Counted from the stretch's first letter, positions 42,327 through 52,524 are shown. The stretch is DNA of 64,000 bases from Microterricola viridarii (GCF_900104895.1 NZ_LT629742.1:1178001-1242000); one strand, 5' to 3'. The notes: generated by a model not told the origin, from the sequence alone. A program made the numbers and translations.

Positions 42327-44150
42327 TCAGAGCGAGTGCAGCGCCGACTGGGCCGCGAGGGCGGTGCGGTTGGGCGCACCCGTCTTGCGCAGGATCGCCC
42401 CGACGTGCTTCTCGACCGTCTTCACAGAGATGCGCAGCCTGGCCGCGATCTGCTTGTCGGGCACGCCGCGTTCCACGAGTGCGCGCACCTCGCGCTCGCG
42501 GGCGGTGAGGGGCGCGGTGCCCGGCGGGTCGAGGGTGGCAGCCAGCCGGCTGAGGAAGGCAGAGGACAGCAGTGACTCGCCGCGCGCGGCCGCGACGACG
42601 GCGCGGGTCACGTAGACCGGATCGGCATCCTGGGCGACGAAGCCCGTCGCGCCGATGCGGGCGGCCCCCCGCATCCGCTCGTCGGCGAGGTCGTGCACGA
42701 TGAGCACGACGGAGGACTGCGGGTCGATGGCGCGCAAGTAGGAGGTGAGCTGCGCGCCGTCGATGTGCGGGAGGTCGAGGTTGGCGAGCACGACGTGGGG
42801 GCGAAGCAGCTCGTAGGCCTCGATCGCCGCGGAGGCGTCGGCGATCTCGCCGACGACCTCGATGCCCGGCTCGACCTGGCCGAGCACGCGCACGAGCCCG
42901 GCCCGCACGATCGCGTTCTGGTGCACGACGAGCACGCGCCAGCGGGAGCGGGCGTCGACGGCGCTCGCCGCGGAGGACGGCAGTTCGGCGCGCACCCGTG
43001 TTCCCCAGTGCGGCGTCGACTCGATCTGCACGGTGCCGCCCAGGCGGCCGGCGCGGGCGACGAGGCTCTGCAAGCCGAGCCCCTTGGCCGCGGACGGGCG
43101 CGCCTCGGCGAGGGCATCGACGTCGAATCCCTGGCCGTCGTCCTCCACCAGGACGCTGACATTCTCGCTGCCGTAGACCAGCCCGACCCGCACATGGCGC
43201 GCGGAGGCGTGCTCGACGACGTTGGTCAGCGACTCCTGCACGATGCGAAAGAGCTGCCTGGCCGTCTCGGCCGGCAGCGGCTCCGGGTCGCCGATCACCA
43301 CGAGGTGTGTCTCGACGCGCACAGTGGATTCGACCCAGGCGAGCTCCAAGGCGATCGCGTCGCTGAGGGACCGGCCCTCCAGCAGTGCGGGCCCGAGGCC
43401 GTCGGCGGTGCGCCGGGTCTCGTCCAGGGCGGCGCGGGCCGCCGCGCGGGCCGCGCCGAGCGACCGTCTCGGCTCCGCCTCCGTGCTGGACTTCTCGGCC
43501 GCGTCCAGATGCAGGAGCACCGAGACCAGCCCCCGCCCGATCGTGTCGTGCATGTCGCGCACGACACGCTCCCGCTCGTCGAGCACGGCTGATGCGCGCT
43601 CCCGGTCGGCGGTCAGCGCGTGCAGCCGCGCGTTCGTGATGGCGATGGCCGCATGCGTGGCGAAGAGCTCGACGAGGTGTGCGTCGGCATCCGTGAACCG
43701 GCGCCCGGCCTCCCTGCTGAACACGACGGCGCTGCCGATGATGCGGCCGTCCCAGCGGATGGGAACGCCGATGACCCCGTGCAGGGAGGCCCGCTCCCGC
43801 TGGGCGATGTGCCCGCCGGCCACCTCGGCATACTCGTCGAAGAGCACGGAGCCGCGTGCGCGGACGATCTCGCCGGTCACACCCTCGTCGAGGGGGAACG
43901 TCTGGCCGGAGAGGCAGCCGACGCCGACGTCGACCTCCTTGCGATAGGTCCCGGCGACCTCGTCGACGGTGCAGATCGAGCCGCTGTCGCAGCCCAGGAG
44001 CGCCATGGTGTGGCGCAGGATGCGCTCGAGGAGCGGCCGGAGCTCGAACTGCCCGACCAGGTCGGCCGCCAGGGCGCTCAGCGCCTGGTACTGAGCGGCC
44101 TCGGTAGCGGAACTGGCAGAGGGGCTGGCGGATGCCGGCGAATTCTCCAT
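42327..44150 (-). CDS. fused sensor kinase/regulator: GAF - histidine kinase - pseudo-receiver - LuxR
   Basis: A single 607-residue cytoplasmic protein with no membrane helix. In order: GAF domain (about 20-180), HisKA_3 box with His201 (VVRDMHDTIG), ATPase domain (N box QESLTNVVEHA, Asn311; G box VEDDGQGFD; KGLGLQSL), receiver-like domain (404-525) and LuxR helix-turn-helix (546-600; LTAREREVRALVERGVPDKQ, SVKTVEKHVGAI). The receiver has lost every key residue: the acidic pair is His-Gln (VHQN, 409-412), the phospho-acceptor is Asn457 (LANLDLP), the Thr/Ser is Ile and the Lys is Gln507 (FVAQDA). The start at 44150 has GGAG 8-10 bases upstream; a GTG at 44159 is too close. Kinase and DNA-binding output in one chain is unusual. 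Confidence 0.92.
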   Translation of the reverse strand: MENSPASASPSASSATEAAQYQALSALAADLVGQFELRPLLERILRHTMALLGCDSGSICTVDEVAGTYRKEVDVGVGCLSGQTFPLDEGVTGEIVRARGSVLFDEYAEVAGGHIAQRERASLHGVIGVPIRWDGRIIGSAVVFSREAGRRFTDADAHLVELFATHAAIAITNARLHALTADRERASAVLDERERVVRDMHDTIGRGLVSVLLHLDAAEKSSTEAEPRRSLGAARAAARAALDETRRTADGLGPALLEGRSLSDAIALELAWVESTVRVETHLVVIGDPEPLPAETARQLFRIVQESLTNVVEHASARHVRVGLVYGSENVSVLVEDDGQGFDVDALAEARPSAAKGLGLQSLVARAGRLGGTVQIESTPHWGTRVRAELPSSAASAVDARSRWRVLVVHQNAIVRAGLVRVLGQVEPGIEVVGEIADASAAIEAYELLRPHVVLANLDLPHIDGAQLTSYLRAIDPQSSVVLIVHDLADERMRGAARIGATGFVAQDADPVYVTRAVVAAARGESLLSSAFLSRLAATLDPPGTAPLTAREREVRALVERGVPDKQIAARLRISVKTVEKHVGAILRKTGAPNRTALAAQSALHSL

Positions 44151-44259
44151 GTGCAACACTCTCCGTTGATGTGCGCGTGCTTCCCACCCACATCATGCGC
44201 CGCGGCGCGCCGAAACGCTAGGCGCAGCCGTCCCCGGGCGCCCACCGCCGCGGGTGCGA

Positions 44260-44437
44260 GGTCTCGATACGCTCGTTCCTCGCTACTCGACCAGCGGGCG
44301 TGGGGCGGGCGGCGGGGTGTAATGCTCCCGTTGGTCGAGTAGGCCCGCCAGGGCCGTATCGAGACCCGGTTTCCGGCAGGATGCTGTTTCCCGTGCGGGG
44401 TCTCGATACGCTCGTTCCTCGCTACTCGACCAGCGGG
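44260..44437. repeat. REP-like repeat cluster (A', B', A')
   Basis: Three copies of the dispersed repeat: inverted A at 44260-44298, B at 44328-44366 and inverted A at 44399-44437, spaced by about 30 bases of GC-rich filler. All share CCGTTGGTCGAGTAG / CGTATCGAGACC ends. They precede the GIY-YIG gene. The rest of 44151-44519 holds no gene. Confidence 0.92.
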
Positions 44438-44519
44438 CGCGGGGCGGGCGTGGGCGGGCGGTCGAGCATCCTGTGGACAACTCCGGACGGGTGTCGGCAG
44501 CTTCGGCGATACTCGGCGC

Positions 44520-44822
44520 ATGCCGTACATGTACATCCTCGAGTGCTCGGACGGGTCCTACTACGTGGGAAGCACGTTCGATGTCGAGGCGCGCCTCTGG
44601 CAGCACAACCACGAGGGTGGCGCCGCGTACACGCGTCGGCGCCAACCCGTGAAGCTCGTGTACTTCGAGGAGTACGAGCGGATCGACGAGGCGTACGCGC
44701 GCGAGAAGCAGGTCCAGAACTGGAGCAGAGCCAAGCGCCGTGCGTTGATCGACGGTGTCGGCATGGAGTTGCTGCCCGAGCTGGCGAAGAAGCGCCGGAG
44801 GCCTCCACCGTTGGTCGAGTAG
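44520..44822 (+). CDS. GIY-YIG-family endonuclease
   Basis: A 100-residue single-domain nuclease: MYILECSDGSYYVGST gives the GIY-YIG equivalents (M-Y-I and Y-Y-V-G), then the conserved Arg in RLWQHN, and the metal-binding Glu in YEEY/REKQVQNW. Such short UPF0213-like proteins cleave DNA; their cell function is unclear. The last residues PPPLVE and the stop codon lie inside a repeat copy (B' at 44808-44846), so the repeat supplies the end of the gene. Repeat clusters on both sides make it a candidate for a mobile or repeat-associated nuclease. Confidence 0.85.
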   Translation: MPYMYILECSDGSYYVGSTFDVEARLWQHNHEGGAAYTRRRQPVKLVYFEEYERIDEAYAREKQVQNWSRAKRRALIDGVGMELLPELAKKRRRPPPLVE

Positions 44823-44985
44823 GCCCGCCAGGGCCGTATCGAGACCCGGTTTTCGGCGGGGGACTCTGTGCGGTGCGAGGTCTCGATACGCTCGTTCCTC
44901 GCTACTCGACCAGCGGGCGTGGGGCGGGCGGCGGGGTGTGCTGCTCCCGTTGGTCGAGTAGGCCCGCCAGGGCCGTATCGAGACC
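44808..44985. repeat. REP-like repeat cluster (B', A', B')
   Basis: Copies at 44808-44846 (B), 44879-44917 (inverted A) and 44947-44985 (B), a mirror of the cluster before the GIY-YIG gene. The first copy contains that gene's stop codon; the last ends 26 bases before the stop of the convergent ABC gene. Confidence 0.92.
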
Positions 44986-45011
44986 CGGTTTCCGGCGGGG
45001 TGCGGCGGCCG

Positions 45012-46886
45012 CTAGACGAGAAGCTGGTGCTTCGCGAGCTCCTTGTAGAGCGGGGTGCTCGCGACGAGCTCCGAGTGCGTGCCGGTGCCGACGACCTCGC
45101 CGTGGTCGAGTACCACGATCTGGTCGCTGTCCACGACGGTGGAGAGCCGGTGCGCGATCACGATGAGCGTGCGCCCCTCTGCGACGGCGTCGATGGCGGC
45201 GCGCATCATCTGCTCGTTCACGCCGTCGAGGCTGGACGTCGACTCGTCCAGCAGCAGGATCGGGGGCGCGGCCAGCAGTGCGCGGGCGATCGCGAGGCGC
45301 TGGCGCTCACCGCCGGAGAGCATGACGCCGTCCTCGCCGACCGGCGCACTGAGCCCGAGCGGGTTGCGCTCGAGCACCTCGCCGAGGTTCACCGCGCGCA
45401 GCACCTCCTCGCACTGGGCGTCGGTGGCATCCGGGGTTGCCAGCGTGAGGTTCTCGCGCAGGGTGCCGGCCAGCACCGGGGCGTCCTGCTCGACGTAGCC
45501 GATCTGGGCGCGCAGCTCGGTGCGGGGCAGGGTGCGGATGTCGAGGCCGGCGAGCCGCACGACGCCGACGCTCGGGTCGTAGAAGCGCTCGATCAGCGCG
45601 AGGATCGTGCTCTTGCCCGCACCGGACGGTCCGACCAGGGCGGTGCGCTTGCCGCGGGGAGCGTTGAACGAGACGCCGCGGAGCACCGGCTGCCTGTCGG
45701 TGACGTTGCCCTCCGGCGTGTGCTCGTCGACGCTCTCGTTGGCGGGGTCGGCCTCGTCGGAGCGGTTCAGCGCGTAGGCGAAGTGCACATCGTCGAAGGC
45801 GATGGCGGTGTCATCCATCGACAGGAGCGCCGAGAGCTCGTTCGGGGTGACGTCGGCGAGCGGGGCGATGTCACGGTCGTGGTCGCTCTCGCTGGGCAGC
45901 TCGATGATCTCCTGGATGCGGCCGAGCGCGCCGAGGGCCGAGTTCACGGAGGTGATGGCGCCGAAGGCGGTGCCGAGCGGCATGATCAGCATGAACAGGA
46001 ACAGGATGAACGCGACCAGGCTGGCCACGGTGATGGCGCCGCTGGCGACGCGGAAGCCACCGACGCCGAGCACGACGAGCAGCGAGACCTGCATGGCGAT
46101 GCCGGCGACGGGCACGACGAGCGCCGAGATGCTGGCGACGCGGATGCCGGCGCTCCAGGCGCCCTTCGCCTCCTCGCCGACGGCGGCGATCTCGCGGTCG
46201 GTGGCGTTGGAGGCGCGCACGGTGCGCACCGCGCTGATGGCGCGCTCGACGCTCGCGGCCAGGTCGCCCACCTTGGTCTGCGCCTGCAGGCTGGCGGTGC
46301 GGATGCGGCTGGAGAGCAGCACGACGGTGACGACCGAGACGGTGATGACGAGCAGGGTGAGGCCGAGCAGCACCGGGTCGATGATCAGCATGGCGATCAG
46401 CGCGCCGAAGAAGGTGAGGGAGCCGCCGAGGGCGTCGACGAGGCCCTGGGTGAGCACGGCCCGCAGTAGGGTCGTGTCGCTGCCGACGCGGGAGACCAGG
46501 TCGCCGGTGCGGCGGGTGTCGAACTCGGCGATCGGCAGGTGCAGCATCCGGGCGACCAGCTGGCGGCGGCTGGAGAGCACGACGCCCTCGCCGGTGCGCT
46601 GCAGCAGGTAGTGCTGGTAGCCGCTGATCAGGGCGGCGACGACGACGAGGGCGACGAGCACCCAGACCAGGTTGCCGAGCGGCTCGTTCGCCTGCACGAC
46701 GGTGATCAGCTGGCTGACCAGCAGCGGCTGGGCGAGGCTCGCGGCCGCACCGAGGATGCTCAGCACGATCACGACGCTGAGCACCGCCTTGTGCTCGAGC
46801 AGGTACGGAACCAGCTGGCTGAACTTCGCGCGCGGGCCGGTTTCTTGTTTGCGTCTGCTGCGACCCAGTGTGCGTGCGTTGCTCAT
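45012..46886 (-). CDS. ABC exporter, ATP-binding/permease (probable homodimer)
   Basis: A 624-residue half-transporter: six helices in about residues 30-325, a variable acidic insert (335-410), then Walker A GPSGAGKST, signature LSGGERQRLA, Walker B ILLLDESTSSLD and H-loop AHRLST, all canonical, so it can work as a homodimer, unlike the pair at 1-3433. AAGGGAG precedes the ATG. It resembles multidrug/lipid exporters of the MsbA/LmrA kind. Upstream, a hairpin separates it from the MHS transporter gene. Confidence 0.94.
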   Translation of the reverse strand: MSNARTLGRSRRKQETGPRAKFSQLVPYLLEHKAVLSVVIVLSILGAAASLAQPLLVSQLITVVQANEPLGNLVWVLVALVVVAALISGYQHYLLQRTGEGVVLSSRRQLVARMLHLPIAEFDTRRTGDLVSRVGSDTTLLRAVLTQGLVDALGGSLTFFGALIAMLIIDPVLLGLTLLVITVSVVTVVLLSSRIRTASLQAQTKVGDLAASVERAISAVRTVRASNATDREIAAVGEEAKGAWSAGIRVASISALVVPVAGIAMQVSLLVVLGVGGFRVASGAITVASLVAFILFLFMLIMPLGTAFGAITSVNSALGALGRIQEIIELPSESDHDRDIAPLADVTPNELSALLSMDDTAIAFDDVHFAYALNRSDEADPANESVDEHTPEGNVTDRQPVLRGVSFNAPRGKRTALVGPSGAGKSTILALIERFYDPSVGVVRLAGLDIRTLPRTELRAQIGYVEQDAPVLAGTLRENLTLATPDATDAQCEEVLRAVNLGEVLERNPLGLSAPVGEDGVMLSGGERQRLAIARALLAAPPILLLDESTSSLDGVNEQMMRAAIDAVAEGRTLIVIAHRLSTVVDSDQIVVLDHGEVVGTGTHSELVASTPLYKELAKHQLLV

Positions 46887-46900
46887 TGCTCCCTTTCGGC

Positions 46901-46949
46901 GGGCGGATGCCAGCTACAACCCTAAATCAGTTGGCTGTGGCATCCGCCC
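46901..46949 (-). terminator. hairpin after the MHS transporter gene
   Basis: Twelve-base perfect arms GGGCGGATGCCA / TGGCATCCGCCC (46901-46912, 46938-46949) around a 25-base loop that can pair further (CAAC/GTTG). It lies 20 bases past the stop of the minus-strand transporter and again carries the GGATGCC element. Confidence 0.75.
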
Positions 46950-46968
46950 AGAAACGGGGGACAAACGA

Positions 46969-48327
46969 CTAGGCGTCGATGTCGTTGTCCTTCGTCTCCT
47001 TCGAGACCAGCAGGGCGATGAGCGTGATGACGCCCATCACGGCGAGGTAGACGCCGACCCAGAACGGGCTGCCGTCTCCGGCGCTCCACAGGGCGACGGC
47101 GATGAACGGGGCGACGGCCGCGCCGAGGATCGACGACACGTTGTAGCTGATGCCGGAGCCGGTGTAGCGCACGTTGGTCGGGAACAGCTCGGGCAGGAGC
47201 GCGCCCATCGGCCCGAAGGTGAGCCCCATCAGCGAGAAGCCGACGATCAGCCAGATCATGACGCCGGCGAAGCCCGCGCCGAGCAGCGGCACCCAGAGCA
47301 TGCCGAACACGATGATGCCGAGCGTCACCCAGATCAGCGTCTTGCGGCGGCCCCACTTGTCGGCGAGCGGCCCGGAGACGAGCGTGAAGACGCCGAAGAA
47401 GAGCACGCCGGCGATGAGCATGAGCACGAAGGTGTTGTAGGAGTAGCCGAGGCCGGGCTGGACCGAGGGGTCCTCCGGGTTCAGCGGCGAGCGGCCGTAG
47501 CTGAGCGAGAACGTCGTCATCAGGTAGAACAGCACGTAGGTGGCGAGCATGAAGAAGGTGCCGAGGATGAGCTCGCGCCAGTGCAGCTTGAACACGGTGA
47601 CGAGCGGCGTCTTGGTGAGCTTGCCGGTGGCGGATGCCTTCGAGAAGGCGGCGCTCTCGACCAGGCGCAGGCGCACCCAGAGGCCGACGATGACCATGAC
47701 GACCGAGAACAGGAACGGGATGCGCCAGCCCCACTCGAGGAACGCCTGCGACGGCATCGACGGGTCGTCGGAGGGGAGCACCGCGGCGATGATCAGGAAC
47801 AGGCCGTTGGCGATGATGAAGCCGATCGGGGCGCCCAGCTGTGGGAAGGTGCCGTACCACGCGCGCTTGCCCTTGGGGGCGTTCTCGGTGGCGACGAGCG
47901 CCGCACCGGACCACTCGCCGCCGAGCGCGAAGCCCTGCGCGATGCGCAGCACGACGAGCAGCAGCGGGGCGAGCCAGCCGACCATGGCGTAGGTGGGCAG
48001 CACACCGATCAGGAACGTCGCGATGCCCATGGTGAGCAGAGCGCCCACTAGGGTCGCCTTGCGGCCGTGCTTGTCGCCGAGGTGGCCGAACAGGATCGCC
48101 CCGAGCGGGCGGGCCACCATGGCGGCACCGAACACCGCGAAGGACTGCAGCAGGGCAGTGGTGGCGTCACCGGTGGGGAAGAAGAGGTGCGGGAAGACGA
48201 GGACGGCGGCCGTGGCGTAGACGTAGAAGTCGTAGAACTCGATCGTGGTGCCGATGAGGCTGGCCAGAACGACTCGGCTGCGGGGATTGACGGGTGCGGT
48301 CTGGGCGACCGCGGGTGATGCAGACAT
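46969..48327 (-). CDS. MFS transporter, metabolite:H+ symporter (MHS) family
   Basis: A 452-residue, 12-helix symporter. It has the signature of the MHS/ShiA-ProP group: SLIGTTIEFYDFYVYATAAV in helix 1, FGHLGDKHGRKATL between helices 2 and 3, RIAQGFALGGEWSGAALV and RAWYGTFPQLGAPIGF. The start at 48327 (MSASPAV) avoids a non-conserved Arg/Pro-rich extension of 27 codons. The likely cargo is a dicarboxylate, shikimate or osmolyte. It stands alone, with terminators on its 3' side. Confidence 0.92.
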   Translation of the reverse strand: MSASPAVAQTAPVNPRSRVVLASLIGTTIEFYDFYVYATAAVLVFPHLFFPTGDATTALLQSFAVFGAAMVARPLGAILFGHLGDKHGRKATLVGALLTMGIATFLIGVLPTYAMVGWLAPLLLVVLRIAQGFALGGEWSGAALVATENAPKGKRAWYGTFPQLGAPIGFIIANGLFLIIAAVLPSDDPSMPSQAFLEWGWRIPFLFSVVMVIVGLWVRLRLVESAAFSKASATGKLTKTPLVTVFKLHWRELILGTFFMLATYVLFYLMTTFSLSYGRSPLNPEDPSVQPGLGYSYNTFVLMLIAGVLFFGVFTLVSGPLADKWGRRKTLIWVTLGIIVFGMLWVPLLGAGFAGVMIWLIVGFSLMGLTFGPMGALLPELFPTNVRYTGSGISYNVSSILGAAVAPFIAVALWSAGDGSPFWVGVYLAVMGVITLIALLVSKETKDNDIDA

Positions 48328-48558
48328 GCGAGGAAGGACTCCGATGCGACGCACTCGAGGGTGCGCGAAAATGATGGGCCGCCTGTGCGGGCGTCGATCT
48401 GGCGTCACGGACTGCGGTGGGGAGAGCTTGCTGCTTGTGGCAACTGCTCAAGTTTACGCGGAGCCGAGAACGACTCATGAACAGGGGAGCGGGCGCCGGC
48501 CGCCAGATCCCCATCGAAAGACTGATGCGGCAGGCGGGCTGCTGGATAAGCTGGGGAT

Positions 48559-49014
48559 ATGGAAACCCTGTTCAGCATCTTGCACGTCGTCACCGCCGTG
48601 TTCATCGTCGGCCCGATGGCCATCCTGCCCATGACCGCCATGCGCGCGGTCCGCGCCGGCAACGCCTCCCAGGTCGCCGTGCTGGCGAAGTCCACCAACC
48701 TGTTCAGCCTGCTCTCGCTGCTGGTCGTCGTCTTCGGCTTCGGCGTGATGGGCATGGCGGACGAGAAGTACAACCTCTCCGTCACCACCCCGTGGGTGCT
48801 GTGGTCGATCATCCTCTACATCGTCGCGCTCGGCCTCAGCCTCTTCGTCGTCGTCCCGACCATGCGCAAGGCCGCCGAGGCACTCGGCGCCGTGGACGCC
48901 GCCAACCCCGCGGCCGCCGCCGCGCCGTCCCGCTACCCGGCCATCGCCGCCGGCAGCGGCGTCGCGTCGCTGCTGCTCGTCGCCGTCGTCGTGCTGATGG
49001 TCTGGAAGCCGTAG
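48559..49014 (+). CDS. small integral membrane protein (DUF2269-like)
   Basis: A 151-residue protein with four predicted helices. The first (ILHVVTAVFIVGPMAILPM) and the Arg-rich loop AMRAVRAGNA fit the DUF2269/predicted integral membrane family. A cytoplasmic Ala/Pro-rich stretch precedes the last helix. Function is unknown. It is transcribed alone and ends in a long hairpin. Confidence 0.78.
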   Translation: METLFSILHVVTAVFIVGPMAILPMTAMRAVRAGNASQVAVLAKSTNLFSLLSLLVVVFGFGVMGMADEKYNLSVTTPWVLWSIILYIVALGLSLFVVVPTMRKAAEALGAVDAANPAAAAAPSRYPAIAAGSGVASLLLVAVVVLMVWKP

Positions 49015-49027
49015 CGACTCCCGGGAG

Positions 49028-49084
49028 CCCGCTGGTTGGGCTTGCCGAAGCCCCTCTCGGGGTCCGGCAAGCCCGACCAGCGGG
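49028..49084. terminator. long hairpin between convergent genes
   Basis: Arms of 20 bases (49028-49047 and 49065-49084) pair with one G-T wobble, and the loop holds an inner CCCC/GGGG stem. It separates the membrane protein gene from ribH. Its outer ends CCCGCTGGT/ACCAGCGGG match the outer ends of the dispersed repeats. Confidence 0.88.
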
Positions 49085-49093
49085 TTTCTGCGT

Positions 49094-49572
49094 TTAAGCG
49101 CGCAGCGCCCGCAGCGTGAGCGCCGTGGCGATGGCCGCGGCCGCGGCCTCCTCGCCCTTGTCCTCCTTGGAGCCGGGCAGGCCGGCGCGGTCGATGCCCT
49201 GCTGCTCGTCGTCCAGGGTGAGCACGCCGAAGCCGACCGGCTTGCCGGTGTCCAGGGCGACCCGGGTGAGGCCGTCGGTGGCGGCCGCCGAGACGTACTC
49301 GAAGTGCGGTGTGCCGCCGCGGATGATGACGCCGAGCGCGACGACGGCGTCCGCCCCCGCCTCCAGGGCCGCCGTGCAGACCACGGGCAGCTCGAAACTG
49401 CCCGGCACCCGCACGATCTCGTAGTCTGCGCCGGATGCCTCGAGCACCCGCACCGCGCCGGCGATCAGCCCGTCGGTGATGATCTCGTGCCAGCGCCCGG
49501 CGACGATGACGACGCGCATCCCCGTCGCGTCGAGGTTCGGGGTGAGTGCCGCCGTTGGTGATCCTGCTCCGC

Positions 49573-49576
<4 letters not shown>
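49094..49576 (-). CDS. ribH: 6,7-dimethyl-8-ribityllumazine synthase
   Basis: Penultimate enzyme of riboflavin synthesis, condensing the pyrimidine with dihydroxybutanone phosphate. It is 160 residues with the expected VAGRWHEIITDGLIAGA, VPGSFELPVV, GVIIRGGTPHFEYVS (catalytic His) and PVGFGVLTLDDEQQG. Its ATG overlaps the ribBA stop (ATGA at 49573). It is last in the riboflavin operon. Confidence 0.97.
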
Positions 49577-50861
<1,285 letters not shown>

Positions 50862-50865
<4 letters not shown>

Positions 50866-51497
50866 GAGTTGCTCCTCACTGGGGTAGCGGCGTTCTGTAG
50901 TGCGAACATTCGTGCAACGTGGCGGGCGAGGATGTCGGTCTCGATGTTGACCGTGTCGCCGACGACGCGCTGGCCGAGAGTCGTCGCGGTGAGCGTCTCG
51001 GGGATCAGCGATACCTCGAACCACTGCTCGGCCTCCTCGGCCGGGCTGACGTTGCTCACGGTGAGCGAGACACCGTCGACGGCGATCGAGCCCTTGTCGA
51101 CGACGAGCGGGGCGTGCTCGGCGTCCAGGCTGAACCGCACGACCCGCCAGGCGCTGCCCGGCGTGATCGCCAGCACCGTCGCGGTGCCGTCGATGTGGCC
51201 CTGCACGATGTGCCCGCCGAGGCGGCCGTTGACCGCGGCCGCGCGCTCGAGGTTGACGGCCGTGCCCTGCACGGCGCCGCCCAGGGTGCTCATGGCCAGC
51301 GTCTGCGCCATGACGTCGACGGTGAAGGAGTCGGCGTCGCTGCCCACGACTGTCAGGCAGACCCCGCTGACGGCGATGGAGTCGCCGTGCCCGGCGTCGC
51401 TGACGACGAGCGGCCCGCGCACCGTGATGCGCGCCGCATCGCTCGTGCGCTCGATCCGCTCGATGCGGCCGAGCTCCTCGATGATTCCTGTAAACAC
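50862..51497 (-). CDS. ribE: riboflavin synthase, alpha subunit
   Basis: Dismutates two lumazines to riboflavin and the pyrimidine. The 211-residue product has two lumazine-binding repeats: the first starts FTGIIEELG and includes GDSIAVSGVCLTV, the second GGHIVQGHIDGTA and GSIAVDGVSLTV. The GTG start at 51497 has AAAGGA upstream. It lies one base after ribD and overlaps ribBA. Confidence 0.96.
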
Positions 51498-51498
51498 C

Positions 51499-52524
51499 TC
51501 AGTGTCCTTTCACGGGTCGGGCCACGACGAGGATGTCGTCGCCCAGTTGTTCAACGCTGGCCAGCTCGAGGCGCAGTGCCTCGTCGATGGAGGCGATGCC
51601 GAGCTCGCCGAGGGCGAGTTTCGGGCCGCCGAGCAGCACGGGGGCAAGGTAGACGAGCAGCTCGTCGGCGAGGCCGGCCGCGATGAACGCGCTGGCCAGT
51701 GTCGGCCCGCCCTCGACGAAGAGCGAGCGGATGCCGCGGCCGTGCAGGTCGGCCAGCTGGGCGGGCAGGTCGCTGCCGTCAGCGAAGACGGGCTCGTGCG
51801 GGTGGCGGCGGAGCGCGGCATCCGCCGGCGTCTCGCGCCGACCGAAGACGATGGGCACGGGCTGGCTGGGGAGCAGGCCGCCGTCGGCGTCGCGGGCGGT
51901 GAGGGAGGGGTCGTCGGCCAACACGGTGCCGGTGCCGACGGCGATCGCGTCGGCGGCGGCGCGGCGGCGGTGCACGTCGAGGCGCGCGGCGGACCCGGTG
52001 ATCCACTGGCTGCTGCCGTCGGCCGCGGCGGCGCGGCCGTCCAGGCTGGACGCCCACTTGACGGTGACGACCGGGCGGCCGAGGCGGGCGGCCTGCAGCC
52101 AGTCGCCGAGCAGCGCCTCGCCCTCGGCGCGGAGCACGCCGCCCTCGACGTCGATGCCGGCGGCGCGGAGCCGGGCGGCACCGCCCGAGGACGAGTCGCC
52201 CGGGTCGTCGACGGAGTAGATGACGCGGGCGACGCCGGCCTCGATCAGGGCCTCGGCGCAGGGGCCGGTGCGGCCCTGGTGGTTGCAGGGTTCGAGGGTG
52301 ACGACGGCGGTCGCGCCGCGCGCGGCTCCCGCGGGCAGCTCGGCCAGCGCGGCGACCTCGGCGTGCGCGGTGCCGGCGCCCCGGTGCCAGCCCTCGGCCA
52401 GCACGGTGCCGTCGTCGGCCAGCAGCACGCAGCCGACCTGCGGGTTCAGCCCGCGGGCGGGACCGTTTGCGGCCAGCGCGAAGGCGCGGCGCAGAACGTC
52501 TTCGATGTGTGCGCGGGATCCCAT
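51499..52524 (-). CDS. ribD: bifunctional pyrimidine deaminase/reductase
   Basis: A 341-residue enzyme with an N-terminal zinc deaminase domain (HAEVAAL and LEPCNHQGRTGPCAEAL carry the His and two Cys ligands) and a C-terminal NADPH reductase domain (VTVKWASSLDGR, FVEGGPTLASAF). The start MGSRAHIEDVLRRA at 52524 is the natural beginning of the deaminase fold. It is the first gene of the operon, about 100 bases downstream of the FMN riboswitch. Confidence 0.96.
   Translation of the reverse strand: MGSRAHIEDVLRRAFALAANGPARGLNPQVGCVLLADDGTVLAEGWHRGAGTAHAEVAALAELPAGAARGATAVVTLEPCNHQGRTGPCAEALIEAGVARVIYSVDDPGDSSSGGAARLRAAGIDVEGGVLRAEGEALLGDWLQAARLGRPVVTVKWASSLDGRAAAADGSSQWITGSAARLDVHRRRAAADAIAVGTGTVLADDPSLTARDADGGLLPSQPVPIVFGRRETPADAALRRHPHEPVFADGSDLPAQLADLHGRGIRSLFVEGGPTLASAFIAAGLADELLVYLAPVLLGGPKLALGELGIASIDEALRLELASVEQLGDDILVVARPVKGH

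Noticed and set aside
44260-44985. Regularly recurring 38-40-base repeats that could suggest a CRISPR array.
   Set aside because: Copies alternate in orientation and between two middle sequences, the spacers are similar GC-rich filler rather than unique sequence, and no cas gene is near.
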